A stretch of 64,000 bases of DNA from an uncultured bacterium. Lineage in GTDB: Bacteria; Patescibacteriota; Gracilibacteria; Absconditabacterales; Absconditicoccaceae. The translations under genes were made by a program, and so were the position numbers. The notes beneath the pieces were generated by a model that saw nothing but the letters and a program-made list of their open reading frames with translations, was not told the origin of the DNA and ran no database searches. Each line of letters starts with the position of its first letter. The stretch's first letter is position 1. The stretch lies in NCBI GenBank assembly GCA_947170225.1, contig CAMVSQ010000001.1, forward strand, positions 1-64,000, given 5' to 3'. This document shows positions 22,457 through 33,785 of the stretch, in pieces.

Positions 22457-23965
22457 ATGAAAATAGTAAAAAAATTAAGCAAATTATTTGTTATTGTATT
22501 TTTTGTAATAAGCTTTTGATCTGCGGATAATCTTTGTAAAAATATTGATGATAGATTTGCTATAAGATGAAATACTGATATTATTGTACAGCAGATTGCC
22601 GAATATCATACAATAGATACACGGAATCAAAACGATATATTGGAGACAAAATTTTCCATATTTAATGGCGACAAAAAAATTACCACTTCTACATGAGAAA
22701 GTTTTAGTTTTAGTAGTGATAGTGAATGAACATTTTTGCTGGTGACTGAAACCAAGTTGGATGACTGTACTTACAAAATTGAGACAAATATAAATGTATA
22801 CAATAAATCTATTGTGTATATTTGAGACAATTTGGATGATTTTCAGCTGTGATATGAAAACAATTTTAAAGATCACTGAATATTGTTTACAAAGATAATA
22901 AGCAACAATAATGTATTTTTTGAAAATGAATTTAAAGAAGAAATTATAAAAAATAAAGTATTTATAGATAATGCAAACACAATAATAATAAACAATAAGG
23001 ATTTGGAGTCGGTATTTCAGATATTGTCCAAATTGGATGAATCAAATGAATTAAATTTATCGACCAAATCTATATTTATAGTAAATAATACAAATAAACA
23101 TTTTTTGAAAAGGACCTTGTCCAAATATGCAAATATACTAGAAAATGAAAATAAATATATGATAAATTCAAATGATTTGATTGTTTTGATTTCAAATTTG
23201 TCATTTGACAAGGATGTATTGTGAGAAAATTTAATTGAAGTATTTTCTTTATCATTTGAAAGTAAATCGTCGTGGCTGTTTTTGTCTTATTTTATAGATA
23301 ATTTGATTGCAAATTGAATTCCTATCAATTTGATTTGACTTTTGCTGACTTTGACACTGGCTTCACTGATAGTGACTGCATTTAGACAAGTGATAGGATT
23401 TTCTGTATTTGGGACATTTAGTCCGCTGTTTTTTGGATTGTCGGTGGCTGTCCTTTGAACAAAAATGACTATAATATTTTTTGTAATCGCTGTAATTGCC
23501 ACACTGATTACTAGGCTGATAACAAAAAGATTGTATCTGTTAAACAGTGCCAAACTATCATTGCTATTGGGAATGTATTTTTTGATGGCAATTTTGATTT
23601 TGGGTATAGATTCTGTATTAAAATTAAATCTGGTATGATATCAGATATTTAGCAATACTTATGTAATTTTCCCTATATTATTTTTGATATTTACTACTGA
23701 CAAAATTTTTGGAGAATGATACAAAATTTTTAGCAAACAGCAGGTAATCTCTTTGCTAGAATTTATATTTATATCTGCTGTGGTTGTGCTTGTCATCAAT
23801 TCTGTGTGGCTGAAATTGGTTTTGCTATCTTATCCAGAAATAATAGTGCTGATAATTATTGCAATAATATTGGTATGAAGATTTACAGGGTTGCAACTGC
23901 TAGAATATTTCCGCTTTTCTCCTATACTAAAATGATGAGAATGAAATGAAGAAGAGGAAGAATAA
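22457..23965 (+). CDS. 7TM protein of the inactive-transglutaminase/7TM family
   Basis: 502 residues. A signal/anchor segment (about 7-20), a ~260-residue extracytoplasmic part, then seven hydrophobic helices from about 285, including TAFRQVIGFSVFGTFSPLF, which matches the conserved TARxxIGxxTxGTFxPxL-like stretch of this family. It ends in a Glu-rich tail. In other bacteria the family accompanies ATP-grasp ligases and DUF1704 peptidases, the set present here. The GGGATG start has an AAAGGG just upstream as possible Shine-Dalgarno. The extracellular part lacks a clear Cys-His-Asp triad. Confidence 0.82.
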
Positions 23966-23972
23966 ATTGGTT

Positions 23973-24437
23973 TTAAAATCTTAAATCAACAACATCTCCA
24001 ATTTTTATTCAATATTTTTGTGCAAGTCAGGCATTGATTTCTAGTACAAATAGTGAAGTTCAAGCTGGCTCATAAATTTCGCATTTGGCTGTGGTACATG
24101 GTTTGGCAGTCTGGATATCAACTACTCTATTTTGTCAATCAAATTTACCAATCCAGATCATATCCAGTGGAATCAATGTATTTTTCATCCAAAAACTCTG
24201 AGTTCATAAATCTGGGAAAACAAAAAGCATTCATTTATTTTCATCTAGTGTTTTGCGATACATCAATCATTTTTGTCTCTCTTGATCTGTCTGTGCCAGC
24301 TCTACTTCAAAAGTTTTGTTTTTGAATATTACTGTAGATTGATTTAATTTTTTTGGAAATAAAAATATTCAAAAAAAGATGATTAAAAGACCGAATATAA
24401 TCAAAACAATAGTTTGGATCTGTGATTTTTTGTTCAT
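23973..24437 (-). CDS. DUF192 protein, membrane anchored
   Basis: 154 residues. An N-terminal membrane segment (9-28) then the full DUF192 barrel: TDQERQKGLMYRKTL, GMLFVFPD, FWMKNTLIPLDMIWI and FVLEINAGLAQKYGIKIGDVV. The family is widespread and its biochemical role unsettled; location outside the membrane is inferred from the anchor. Convergent with the 7TM gene (7 bp between stops). Confidence 0.92.
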
Positions 24438-24446
24438 ATAATATTG

Positions 24447-24474
24447 TTGATATTTAAAAAATATTTTTTATAAT
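24447..24474 (+). promoter_or_regulatory. Promoter of the first DUF4230 gene
   Basis: TTGATA, 16-bp spacer, TATAAT, 45 bp upstream of the ATG. Confidence 0.6.
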
Positions 24475-24519
24475 CGCTCATTGTAATAATTAATTATTTA
24501 TTTTTTATTTTCAACAAAT

Positions 24520-25191
24520 ATGAAGATTTTAAAAACATTATTTAGATTGATTATTTTAGTAATTATTGTTGTTGTTTGATTTTATCTGTATTTCTTTTTA
24601 CAAAAAAAGGAAGTAATAGTTTTGAATAGCACAAAATCTATCATGGTCAGGCTAAATGCTATCAGCAAGCTTGAAACAGCTGAGATGGAATTTGTCAAAA
24701 CTATGACGGCTGAAAAAGAATGACAAGATTTTTTTGAATGAACTACTATAGATGATACAATCTATGATTTCTTATTTCAAGACAAGATGGTCTTTAATTT
24801 GGAATGAAGAGTTGTTGCTTGAATTGATTTGAAAAAAATATCTAGATGAGATATCATCACAAATTTGGATGGAAGTGTAAGCATAAAATTGCCAGAAGCT
24901 GAAATATTGTATGTAAAAATAGACAAAAATGAAACACCAAATAGACAATTGTGAATTTTGGCATGATGAGGTTATGCAAATATGGAGACAGAAATTAGAG
25001 AACAAGCAGAAAGAGAGATGACTGATGAAGCTATAAAAGAATGAATTTTGGAAGCCGCCACAAAAAATGCTCATGAAGCTTTGAAAGAATTGTTGCAAGA
25101 AATGGATATAAAGCTTTCAGATTGAATTATCAGTGATATAATAAATGATGATAATGAAAATGTTTGAAACCTAAATTGATATGAAATATAA
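24520..25191 (+). CDS. DUF4230-like membrane-anchored protein
   Basis: 223 residues. One N-terminal membrane segment (6-26), then a stomatin-like soluble part: SKLETAEMEFVKTMTAEKEG, FNLEGRVVAGIDLKKI, SIKLPEAEILYVKID and a long C-terminal amphipathic helix region. This pattern fits DUF4230. A second, longer member is encoded at 41077-42429. It has its own promoter and a terminator, so it is monocistronic. Function unknown. Confidence 0.78.
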
Positions 25192-25207
25192 TTTAGAATT
25201 TTTTGAA

Positions 25208-25238
25208 TAAACTCTCTTAAACTTTTGAAGAGTTTTTT
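25208..25238 (+). terminator. Terminator
   Basis: AAACTC..TT / AAGAGTTT imperfect stem with T-run, 17 bp past the DUF4230 stop. Confidence 0.7.
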
Positions 25239-25250
25239 GGTATATAAAAT

Positions 25251-25278
25251 TTGCATTTTTTTTGTTTCTGGTTATAAT
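25251..25278 (+). promoter_or_regulatory. Promoter of the CBS gene
   Basis: TTGCAT, 16-bp spacer, TATAAT. The +1 falls at the start of fold-back repeat copy 2. Confidence 0.75.
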
Positions 25279-25283
25279 TATAT

Positions 25284-25318
25284 CAGTCGATAGACACTAG
25301 TCGATAGTCTCTAGTCGC
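25284..25318. repeat. Fold-back CTAG-rich repeat, copy 2 (short)
   Basis: Contains GTCGATAGTCTCTAGTCGC, the reverse complement of the second half of copy 1. It lies between -10 box and start codon and would form the whole mRNA leader of the CBS gene. Confidence 0.7.
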
Positions 25319-25323
25319 TTTTT

Positions 25324-26097
25324 ATGTGAAATGAAACTATGTCAACAAAAAAAGAAATAAAAAAATATTTGGTGGATATAGAAACACCAGATGCTATAAT
25401 GAAGTTTTTGGCGTTATTTAACCAAATTGATAAATATTTTGACAAAATTTTGTGATTGGATGTATTTTTGCCATACAATGAAAAAATAAAAAGAATTATC
25501 AAATGAAATTACTATATTTCTTGGTTTGTAAAATTACATCAATTTCAGCTGAAATATTTTTGAGAGATCAGAAATCAAATCACACATGGAATACAAATTG
25601 ACTGACATACATATATACAGCCTACTGACTATTCCATTTCGCAATTGGGAAAATATGTAAAAGAAATCAAAGCACCTCCAAAATGTATTGATTTGTTTTC
25701 CAAAGAGGTTTTTGTGTGCCACTATGATGATAATCTGAAACATGTGGTACAAATAATGGAACAAAAAAATTATTCCCATGTGCCTGTATACAATAGAGAA
25801 GAAAGATTTGTGTGACTTTTGAGTGAAAGTAATATATTGTCGCGATTGGCAAATTATAATGATATTATTTGAGCAAAAGTTTGAGATGTCAGACTGATAA
25901 CTGACAGTAATTATGTCCGTTTTATCAGCAAAAAAGTGAATGTATATGAAGTAGATAAAATATTTTCGGAAAGGAAAGAACGCAGTGATAAAATTTGAAT
26001 TTTGTTAATTACAGAAAATGGGCATAAAAACGAACCATTACTCGGATTGATTTCTGCTGGAGACACAGCATTGATTGATACTTGGGTCGTTCATTAG
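25324..26097 (+). CDS. CBS-domain protein
   Basis: 257 residues from ATG 25324; a second in-frame ATG is at 25339. Residues 1-115 are a helical region I do not recognise. From about 118 there is a CBS pair: DNLKHVVQIMEQKNYSHVPVYN and RFVGLLSESNI, then a second, more divergent unit ending in GLISAGDTALID. CBS pairs usually bind adenosine nucleotides and regulate an attached or partner protein. No transporter or enzyme domain is attached. Confidence 0.82.
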
Positions 26098-26144
26098 TTG
26101 AAAATTAACTGTTAATAATTAAGAATACACAGTGATGTATTTTT

Positions 26145-26205
26145 GTCATTCTGAACGAAGTGAAGAATCTATTTTAAGATTCTTCGGCTAAAGCCTCAGA
26201 ATGAC
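26145..26205. repeat. GTCATTCTGAACGAAGTGAA palindromic repeat, copy 1
   Basis: Left arm GTCATTCTGA and right arm TCAGAATGAC are inverted, with AAGAATCT/AGATTCTT as an inner stem. Further copies at 31062, 43201 and 46018. Confidence 0.85.
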
Positions 26206-26227
26206 GTTTTAAATCAAAAAATAATTA

Positions 26228-26794
26228 ATGCGAGATAATCTAATAAACATATTTCTAGAAAAAAATAATCAACTCAACTTGAGCGCTATCAGAGATTATG
26301 ATTGAATTATGACAAAACATATTTTGGATAGCATTGAGTTAAATAAATTTTTTGAATTGGAAAAATGAAATAAAGTCTGTGATATTGGGACTGGATGATG
26401 ATTTCCACTTTTGCCTTTGGCTATGACAAATCCAGAAGTAGATTTTGTTTGAATAGATGCCAGGAGGAAAAAGGTAGACGCTGTAAATGAAATGATAGAT
26501 AAACTTTGAATAAAAAATGCAAAATGTACACGAAGCAGGATTGAAGATTTCACTGATCAATTTGATTATATCACTGCAAGAGCCGTATGATATGTAGATA
26601 AAATCATCTCTCGAAGCTATAATTTACTGAAAAAATGATGAAATTTCATTTTTTACAAGCAATATGATGAAGTAGAATTGAATGTTTTAAATGATTTGTG
26701 TAAAAAATTTAATTTAAAAATAGTAAATACTCATAGATATTCACTTTTTGATTGAGATATTGAAAGGGTGATTTATGTAATAACTAAAATTTAA
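26228..26794 (+). CDS. rsmG: 16S rRNA m7G527 methyltransferase RsmG
   Basis: 188 residues, somewhat short for the family. Seen: NQLNLSAIRDYDGIMTKHILDS, SAM motif VCDIGTGGGFPLLPLA, RRKKVDAVNEM and ARAVGYVDKI. By my count 10 of its 12 glycine codons are TGA, including two in the GTGGGFP loop, which strongly supports the recoding. It is usually near parA/parB or mnmG; not so here. Confidence 0.93.
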
Positions 26795-26811
26795 GAAATT
26801 TTGGATGATTA

Positions 26812-27906
26812 TTAGTTTGTAATTAGTTTTTTTGCCTTTTTTTGAATTCGCTCTCTATCCCAGTTTTTTTCAACAAACTTTTTAAAGTTTGAAACCAGAG
26901 TTTCATGATTTTTGTCTGGGACAAGAATTCAGCTTTTTGAATCAACTAATTCAACTGAAGCTCATTCATTGAATCCAAATACAGGCACGCCACAAAGAAG
27001 TGATTCCATCGTACACATTCAAAAACTTTCTTTGGTAATATTGACCAATCATTTTGATCTGCTAATTATTTTCATTTTTTCTTGAGGATCGTCTATCCAA
27101 CCAATGAAAATTATATTGTCTCAAGCAATAGATTTGAGAAAAAATTCATCTGGACCACTTCACATAATCAAAAGTGGATTTTTTGTTTCATTGAAAAGTT
27201 TGATTATTTTGTCTAATTCTTTTACAAATTTTACCGTCCTTCAAACATAGATATAGTAATTATCTGGCTGTAAAACTAAATTTGCCGCTTGAAAGACTGG
27301 ATCAATTTTTGGATAAACTACTTTTCACTCAATTCAATACAACTCTTTAGCTAGTTGGGCCGTATATTGGCTATTAAATTCCACTTCGTCAAATTGTATG
27401 AATTTTTTGTCTCGTCTTTTGAGTCTTGGAGTAATTGCTTTGAACAAGGCAAGTTTGTATCACGAAAGTTTGTGTGTATATTCATCATAATGACTTCGAA
27501 TGTATTGCATTGGCGAGTGTAAATATAATTTCTTTTTGATATTTGAAATTGATATATTTTTTGCAACTGCAAATGAGGAAATTATGATTTTATTTGGTGA
27601 ATATTTTATGATTTTTCTGGAAAGGATTTTCATAAAAAATGGGTAAAACATCATCAAATTGCGGTAGTCAAATAATGATGACAAAAGTTTTATTTTATGT
27701 TTGGAAAAATATAGGAATATTTGATTTATCCGTTTGGGTAGTGCAGTGACTATTTGTAGTTTTTTTGATCAGACTGAAATTGAGGATCTATCTGAAAAAA
27801 GTGTAAATACTTTTGCCTCTGAGTACTCCTCTTTTTGTATCATATTTTGGAAAACATCCAATACTCATCATGGCATTATCCGGCAATTTACAAAAGCTTT
27901 TTTCAT
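26812..27906 (-). CDS. Family 4 glycosyltransferase
   Basis: 364 residues, GT-B fold. C-terminal Rossmann half shows YYIYVGRTVKFVKELDKIIK, LLIMGSGPDE, IIFIGWID and the E-x7-E type motif ESFGMCTMESLLCGVPVFGF. N-terminal acceptor half starts with CRIMPGGVLDV. Transfers a sugar from an NDP-sugar, most likely for surface glycans. Alone on the minus strand, convergent with rsmG. Confidence 0.9.
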
Positions 27907-28049
27907 ATATTATTGCAATAGATTGTAAAATCTGTGTTTATATTACAGAAAGTGAGAAAAAAAACAATATTTTGTAGTTGAAATGGATTTGGAAAACTAT
28001 ATCATGATCTGTGACTGAAATTCGTTTTTTTTATTGTTAAATGTAAATT

Positions 28050-28484
28050 ATGACTGAAGAAGACATAAAAGTTGTATTAAACAAGTACGACAAAAGGCAA
28101 TTGAAATGAAATATCATTAAATTTTTGATATGACTTGGATTACTTGCTTTATCATGGTGATATATACAAAATCATCCAGCTGAAAGAGTTAGCGTATTTT
28201 CTGGGTTTGATGTTTTGTGGCAGAAAGTTGAGATATTTTTTCACAATACATTTAAATGAAATTGAGATTTATTGGAAAGAAAATATGGTTTGGAAAAGTA
28301 TTACAAAGAACTTTTGAATATGGCAGAATGAAACGAATGCCTATCGTCCGATGATTATAATACTATTTCTCAAGCTTATGAAGATTTGAAAGCAACAAGC
28401 AATGATGTGCTAAATGAGACGCTCCCAAAATATATTGAAAGTGCTTATAAATTTGAAGCACTGGTACAAGATGAAGATTGCTAA
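28050..28484 (+). CDS. Small single-pass membrane protein, unknown
   Basis: 144 residues. Cytoplasmic head (1-20), one membrane helix (about 21-40, NIIKFLIGLGLLALSWGYI), then an extracytoplasmic helical domain (GLEKYYKELLNMAEGNECLSS...) with two Cys (one terminal). I recognise no family. Its stop overlaps the stop of the convergent M50 gene by 3 bp. Confidence 0.75.
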
Positions 28485-29722
28485 AATATTCCTGCTATTC
28501 GCTGAATCAATCGTTTAATTGGATACAATAAATCAATTCCAACCCTAACTTTGAAATCATTGTAGATTATCAAAATTCAAAGTCACATCAAAATTAGGAA
28601 AAATACTGTATTTACATATCATTCTATATTGAAATATTTTTCTTTTTTTAATCAGAAAACTTGTTGAATAATTACACTTACTGCTCTTCCTCCGTCCAGT
28701 GCTGGAATTGGCAAAATATTGAAAATTGCTAGTGCCAAAGATATCATTCCAGCAAAAGCTAGATAAACTGTCCAGTCTCCGCTATACATCAATTCTTTGA
28801 GTACTACAATAACTCCTACTGGTCCTGCAAGAGAATTTAGAGAATCTTGCATTTGTTCTTTTTCAAAAGAAAATGCTTTTTTCAAGATTCCTCACAAAGA
28901 TGAAAAAGTAAGTTTTCGTTGTGCTCAGATTTCTTTTAGTCACATCCACATAGCTTTGTGAAATGGATATTTTATTTCTTTTAGTTCCAAATTTGCTGCT
29001 GATGAATAAGTAATTCACAAAATGCAACTATCAGACGGACAAATTGCAGTTCATATATAATCTTGTCAGTCTCTCTGATATTGTATCTGTATTTCTTGTC
29101 ATATAGATTTTTTTAGTGTTGTTCAGATATTTCGAGCATTTACTGGCTTTTGGTTTACAGATAATATTGTATCTCATTCTTGGATTCACAACTCCTCTAC
29201 CAAATAACCAGATATAGTAGAGCTAACAATCAGTGGTGTACTTCATACTTCTCAACTTAGCAATCATTCTCTCTCCAAAAAGGAATATGTAGGCATGAGC
29301 AAACTTGTGCTTTCTGATTTGATAGAATTTTCTGGTAAAATGGAAATTGGTTGAGTTCAAGCTGTGAATATTACTGTAAACAGTACCCATGCTACCAAAA
29401 AATTTGCAGTCACTCATCACAATAAAATTATGATTTTTTTCCAAAATTTAGCAGACATAAAACTATCTGGTGCATTGAAATCATCTGGATTATTTGGGTC
29501 TTCTCATTTTAAACTACAAAATCATCACAAAGGAATGGCGTTTGCAGTGTATTCTGTACCCTTTTTGTCAGTTCAAAGTTTACAAACTTTTGGTGATATT
29601 CATACTCAAAATTCTAGTACTTTTACTCCAGATTTCCTTGCGGCTGTGAAATGTCAAAGTTCGTGAAGTATTACAAGTATCATAAACATCAATATTCAAG
29701 CAATAATAGCGATAGCAACCAT
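28481..29722 (-). CDS. M50 site-2 protease (RseP-like)
   Basis: 413 residues. Intramembrane zinc protease. First helix carries VILHELGHF (about 19-27) with the Gly encoded by TGA; then FGVGISPK, a PDZ domain (about 170-260, GYLVEELGIQEGDTILSVN) and, near the C-terminus, the third metal motif NILPIPALDGGRA. Four membrane segments as expected. In RseP the substrate is an anti-sigma factor; no such gene is nearby. Confidence 0.93.
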
Positions 29723-29753
29723 ATTTTGTTTTTTTAACAAACTAAAAATGTGA

Positions 29754-30098
29754 TTAGTGGATTATAATAATATAGTAATTAAAAGCAAGGAAAAACAAAA
29801 TAGGCCCAGACAAATTTGTCTGAGCCATGATTACGGTTGAAAATCAATCATACCACTGCCAACTCAAAATCGTAAGTTCATCAACACCATGCTTTTGTTT
29901 GAGTTCACTTCGGATTGCATCCAGAATTTCTGGTGTAATCATTGGCATACCTGATTCGCTCAACTCTGTCTCAATTTTTGAGCAATCTCCTTCCTTGAAC
30001 TCATAGACCGTATCTTTAAAGATTGGTTTATCAACAACTGGCAAAACTCCCAAAGCGTAATGATAAGCAATGTGTAAATTAAAAACTTTTTCTTTCAT
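29754..30098 (-). CDS. Small UGA-free gene of unknown function (stop uncertain)
   Basis: With UGA as stop it is 84 residues (29844-30098), ending in LSWQWYD. With UGA as Gly it runs 30 residues further through a terminator hairpin to TAA 29754, giving a hydrophobic tail that looks like noise. All four glycines are GGA or GGT, none TGA, unlike its neighbours. It also has an unusually clear Shine-Dalgarno (AAGGAAA, 6-7 bp before ATG). I recognise no family. I infer a gene recently acquired from a standard-code donor, e.g. phage or plasmid. The longer coordinates follow the genome's own code. Confidence 0.6.
29803..29826 (-). terminator. Terminator of the small UGA-free gene
   Basis: On the minus strand GGCTCAGACAAA/TTTGTCTGGGCC followed by TATTTTGTTTTT. 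It starts 18 bp after the first TGA of the small gene, which is the spacing expected if that TGA were the true stop. Confidence 0.8.
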
Positions 30099-30253
30099 AT
30101 GTTTTCCTTTCTTTTTTTGGATTATAATTTTACTTTCAATATGCGGTTTGTATTATATTTATTTTTAACAAAATATCAACTATTTTAAAAAATTTTGTTG
30201 ATTTCTATTTAAGTTTTAATACAAAGAATTAGATTTATATTATTTTGAAGCAA

Positions 30254-31051
30254 ATGCTTGATTCACATACACATTTAAATTCTTGAGCTCTATTCCAAGA
30301 TTGGGAAAAATATATTTCTGATTTTGAAAAAGCTGGATGAAATAGACTTGTAAATTCTTGATCAGATTTGGAATACAATAAGAATTGAATCACAATTTGT
30401 ACAAAATATAGATGAAAATCGTATATAAAATGCACAGTTGGACTTCATCCATTGGAAGTAGTGGAATGAAAAATTACACAAGACAATATTGATGAAGAAT
30501 TGATAAGATTAGAAAATATGTATATAGAAAATAAGGGACATGTCGTTGCTATTTGAGAAATTTGAATTGATGTGCATTATGATTTAAAACCAAATTTAGA
30601 ATTACAAAAGGAATTATTTGATAGACAGATGAAACTTGCGAGAAAATATGGTTTGCCTGTTGTTATTCACTCAAGAGATGATTTTAAGTCAACTTATGAA
30701 ATATTGGAAAATTATAAAGATTTGAAAATTTATATTCACTGTCGATGATATTGACCGCAAGAGATTGCAAAAATGCAGAATAATATTCCAAATTTATGGA
30801 TTGGATTTTGTGGAAATACTACATATCCAAGTGCACAAAATTTGAGAGAGAGCTTGAAAATGATTGATTTGGATAAGTTATTGATTGAAACAGATGCTCC
30901 ATACTTGCCAGTAAAACAATTTAGAGGACATACAAATACACCCGCTATGATTACGCATCTATACGATTTCATTTCAGATTTCCTATGAATAGAGAGAATT
31001 GAATTAGAAAAGAAAGTTGAAGAAAATTTTGATAGACTATATATTAATTAG
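30254..31051 (+). CDS. tatD: TatD-family metal-dependent DNase
   Basis: 265 residues. Seen: DSHTHLNS at the N-terminus (metal ligands), CTVGLHPLE, VAIGEIGIDVHY, PVVIHSRDDF, YIHCRGY and LLIETDAPYL. These are all the metal and active-site motifs of TatD hydrolases, which act as 3'-5' exonucleases or in RNA/DNA repair. Eleven of 18 Gly codons are TGA by my count. Divergent from the UGA-free gene. Confidence 0.95.
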
Positions 31052-31061
31052 TAAAAAAATT

Positions 31062-31127
31062 GTCATTCTGAACGAAGTGAAGAATCTAATATACACATAA
31101 AAGATTCTTCGTTTCACTCAGAATGAC
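31062..31127. repeat. GTCATTCTGAACGAAGTGAA palindromic repeat, copy 2
   Basis: Arms GTCATTCTGAACGAAG and CACTCAGAATGAC around AAGAATCT/AGATTCTT. A fragment GTAGAATGAC follows at about 31136-31145, suggesting a partial second element. Between the convergent tatD and the TraG-like gene, where it could serve as terminator for either. Confidence 0.85.
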
Positions 31128-31158
31128 AATGTGTACGTAGAATGACATTATTATATAT

Positions 31159-33660
31159 TTATACTCAGATTCTGAAGTAGATTTCTTTGTCTACAAGTTC
31201 TCTCTTTGTTCATCGTTTAAGAGAAGAAATTTGTTTAATTATTTCAACTTTTTCTGGACTATTACGGAAAGGTAATCAGTGAGGAAATCAAGGATAAAGT
31301 ACCTTTGCTTTAAATGAAAATGGTCTTGATTGCTGATTGTTGACTGATACTTTACAAGCTCCCATGAAAGCTTCTGGAGACGTCAAATCAGTTTGTGTAA
31401 ATTCAGGCTCAAATTCTTTTGTAAGGAATTCTGCGTCTGGTGCTCAGACCTTGAATACAAACATATTTCAGACGTTTCAGAATATAGTTTTTGACATATC
31501 CATATTTCATCCTAGTCATTCTTGTTTCAATTGGTCTGTATATTGGTGAGCTACTACAAGTCAAAGCTTATATTTTCTGGCTTCTGAAAGAATAGATTCA
31601 AAAGAAGCAGATACATAGTTTTGGAATTCATCTACATATAGGTAATGTGGTACTCTCTCAGATTCAGGTATTTTAGCTCTCTTTAATGCAGAGAGTTTTG
31701 CTTGCATTGAGATAATTTTTCACACTAATTTCGATGTTTCTTCTCAGGCTATTCACTTTGCTAAGTTCATCAAAATTATTTTTTTCTCTTGCATTGCATC
31801 AAACATTTTGAAGGCTGATTTTGGCTGTCCTATAATATTTCTGACATATACTCAAGTAGTAAATGGTCCAAATTTAGCTTGTATAAATGGAATAATTTCT
31901 GCTTTTTCTCTGTCTCACATTTTTTTGTAAGTCTTATTCCACCATGCAGCTACTACTGGATCTTTTAAATTTCTAATTTTTGCTTCAGCAAAAGCATCAT
32001 CTGTAAATAGTCTCATTATATCTACCAATGTTCATCATTCTGGTTGATCCATCAAAAGAAGACAAGCATTACGGAAGTAATCCTGGATACGTGGACCAAA
32101 TATTTCTGGTCAATACATTTGGATAAACATCTCAACCAGATCATTTGTTACTACATCTTTTTCATCGGCATCTTCTGGGTCTACTTCAAGCGGATTTAAT
32201 CCGATTGGATATGCAGTATTTCAAAGATCAAAATATATCAAATCATCAATTCTCTCTTTTGGAAACCACTTCAAAAGATATTCACAAGCCTCTCAGTGCG
32301 GATCAATAAATGTGAATCATCTACCGTGCTCCATATCATCTACAGCTTGTGCATACATAATTGTAGATTTTCAGGTTCACGTCTGTCACAAAATATAAAT
32401 ATGTCTAAACCTATCTTTATCTGTAATTCTGATTTCTTTTTCTTCTCAACCGTAATTGTTGTATCAAACAACGATTCACTCATTTGGTAAGTCATTTGGT
32501 GCTGGCACAATTTTACCTCTTTGCCAATCTAATCTAGGATTTTGATTAAACCTAGCATGTGGAAAATGAATTATAGAAGATAATTCTTTTATATTTAGCA
32601 TATTTTTTTTATCAAAATCTTTTAGATCTTCAAAAGTAGGATAATGTGTATAAAAATCTCTCAATACAACATCTTTTGCGAACATTCTGATTTCTTTTAT
32701 CTTTTTCAATTTCAATGTATTTAGACCTATATAATTGTATTGATTAAATAATCTTCACATTTCATCAATCATTTTTTTTGGTCTATCTTTGTCCGAAGAT
32801 ACAGCAAAAACTCTTAATTTTGTTAAGAATATTTCATCATCCATTTTTTTATCAAAATCCTGCAATTGTGTTTGTGAAAAATCATGTTTATGTTTATCTC
32901 ATTCTTTTTTTTCGTGTTTAGTATCTTCTTTTGATCATGCCTTTCGTACTTTCAAAAACGTAGTTTTTAGCCATCAAAAATCTTTTCATTCTTTTATCTT
33001 TTCAGCTTTTTTCCTCATCTTTTTCAAAACACTTTCGTGTAATGGTTGCACTAAAATCTGCAGATCCATCTTTTCATTTTTTCAAACATTATTGAATGCT
33101 GAAAGAATACTATCCATAGGATCTGCTTCAAATGCTTCATATGTTTTGATAGGATGAACACTATTTTTTGTAGGATAGAATTGTCCTCAAGCCATAAATT
33201 TTCATGCTTCCAAAAATAGTGGAGCCGAACAATCTTCTATAAAAGCAGTAGGATAAAACGCTGCTATCATTTTTTTTACTGTTGAAACATGTTCTTTCGG
33301 TATTCATAAAAAGTATTTTATTGTTTCTTTTTCTACTACAAGCTCCATGCTTATGTAATTATTTCAAAATACTCTATTTTTCCAATTATCTTCATATATA
33401 CAATAGAAATTTTTGAATACTTGATTCATTACTTCAATGTTGTCTTTCATTTGCTGAGTATGGTCTGTAGCTTCAATATCTCACGACTTTGCTACAGCTT
33501 TTTTTTCCAATCTCACTTGTATAAATCTCAAATTTTCTGCTTGTTTGAGTGTATGTTTTTGTTTTAGATTTAAAAAAACCAATCTATATGCTGCTTTACC
33601 TGCATAAAATATTGCAATAATTCATAATATACACAGTAATATTGTAAGTAATACGGTCAT
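31159..33660 (-). CDS. TraG/VirD4-like P-loop ATPase, membrane anchored
   Basis: 833 residues. One N-terminal membrane segment (about 3-22), a ~370-residue domain I know only from uncultivated bacteria, then the ATPase: Walker A ILGQTGTGKSTIMY, GFTFIDPHGE, Walker B HYLYVDEFQNYVS and a HQYTDQL sensor. The family couples DNA or protein export to type IV secretion/conjugation machinery. No other T4SS gene is in the window. Related proteins are common in candidate-phylum genomes, where they may drive DNA uptake or pilus function. Confidence 0.82.
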
Positions 33661-33785
33661 AAATTTTTTTCTGATTTAAAGTTTTTTTCAATATATATTA
33701 TAACTAAACTTATGAAAAATGGAAAAAATTTGATATAACATTATTATTTTTTACAACCATTTTTGGGAAAATGGTATATAATATT

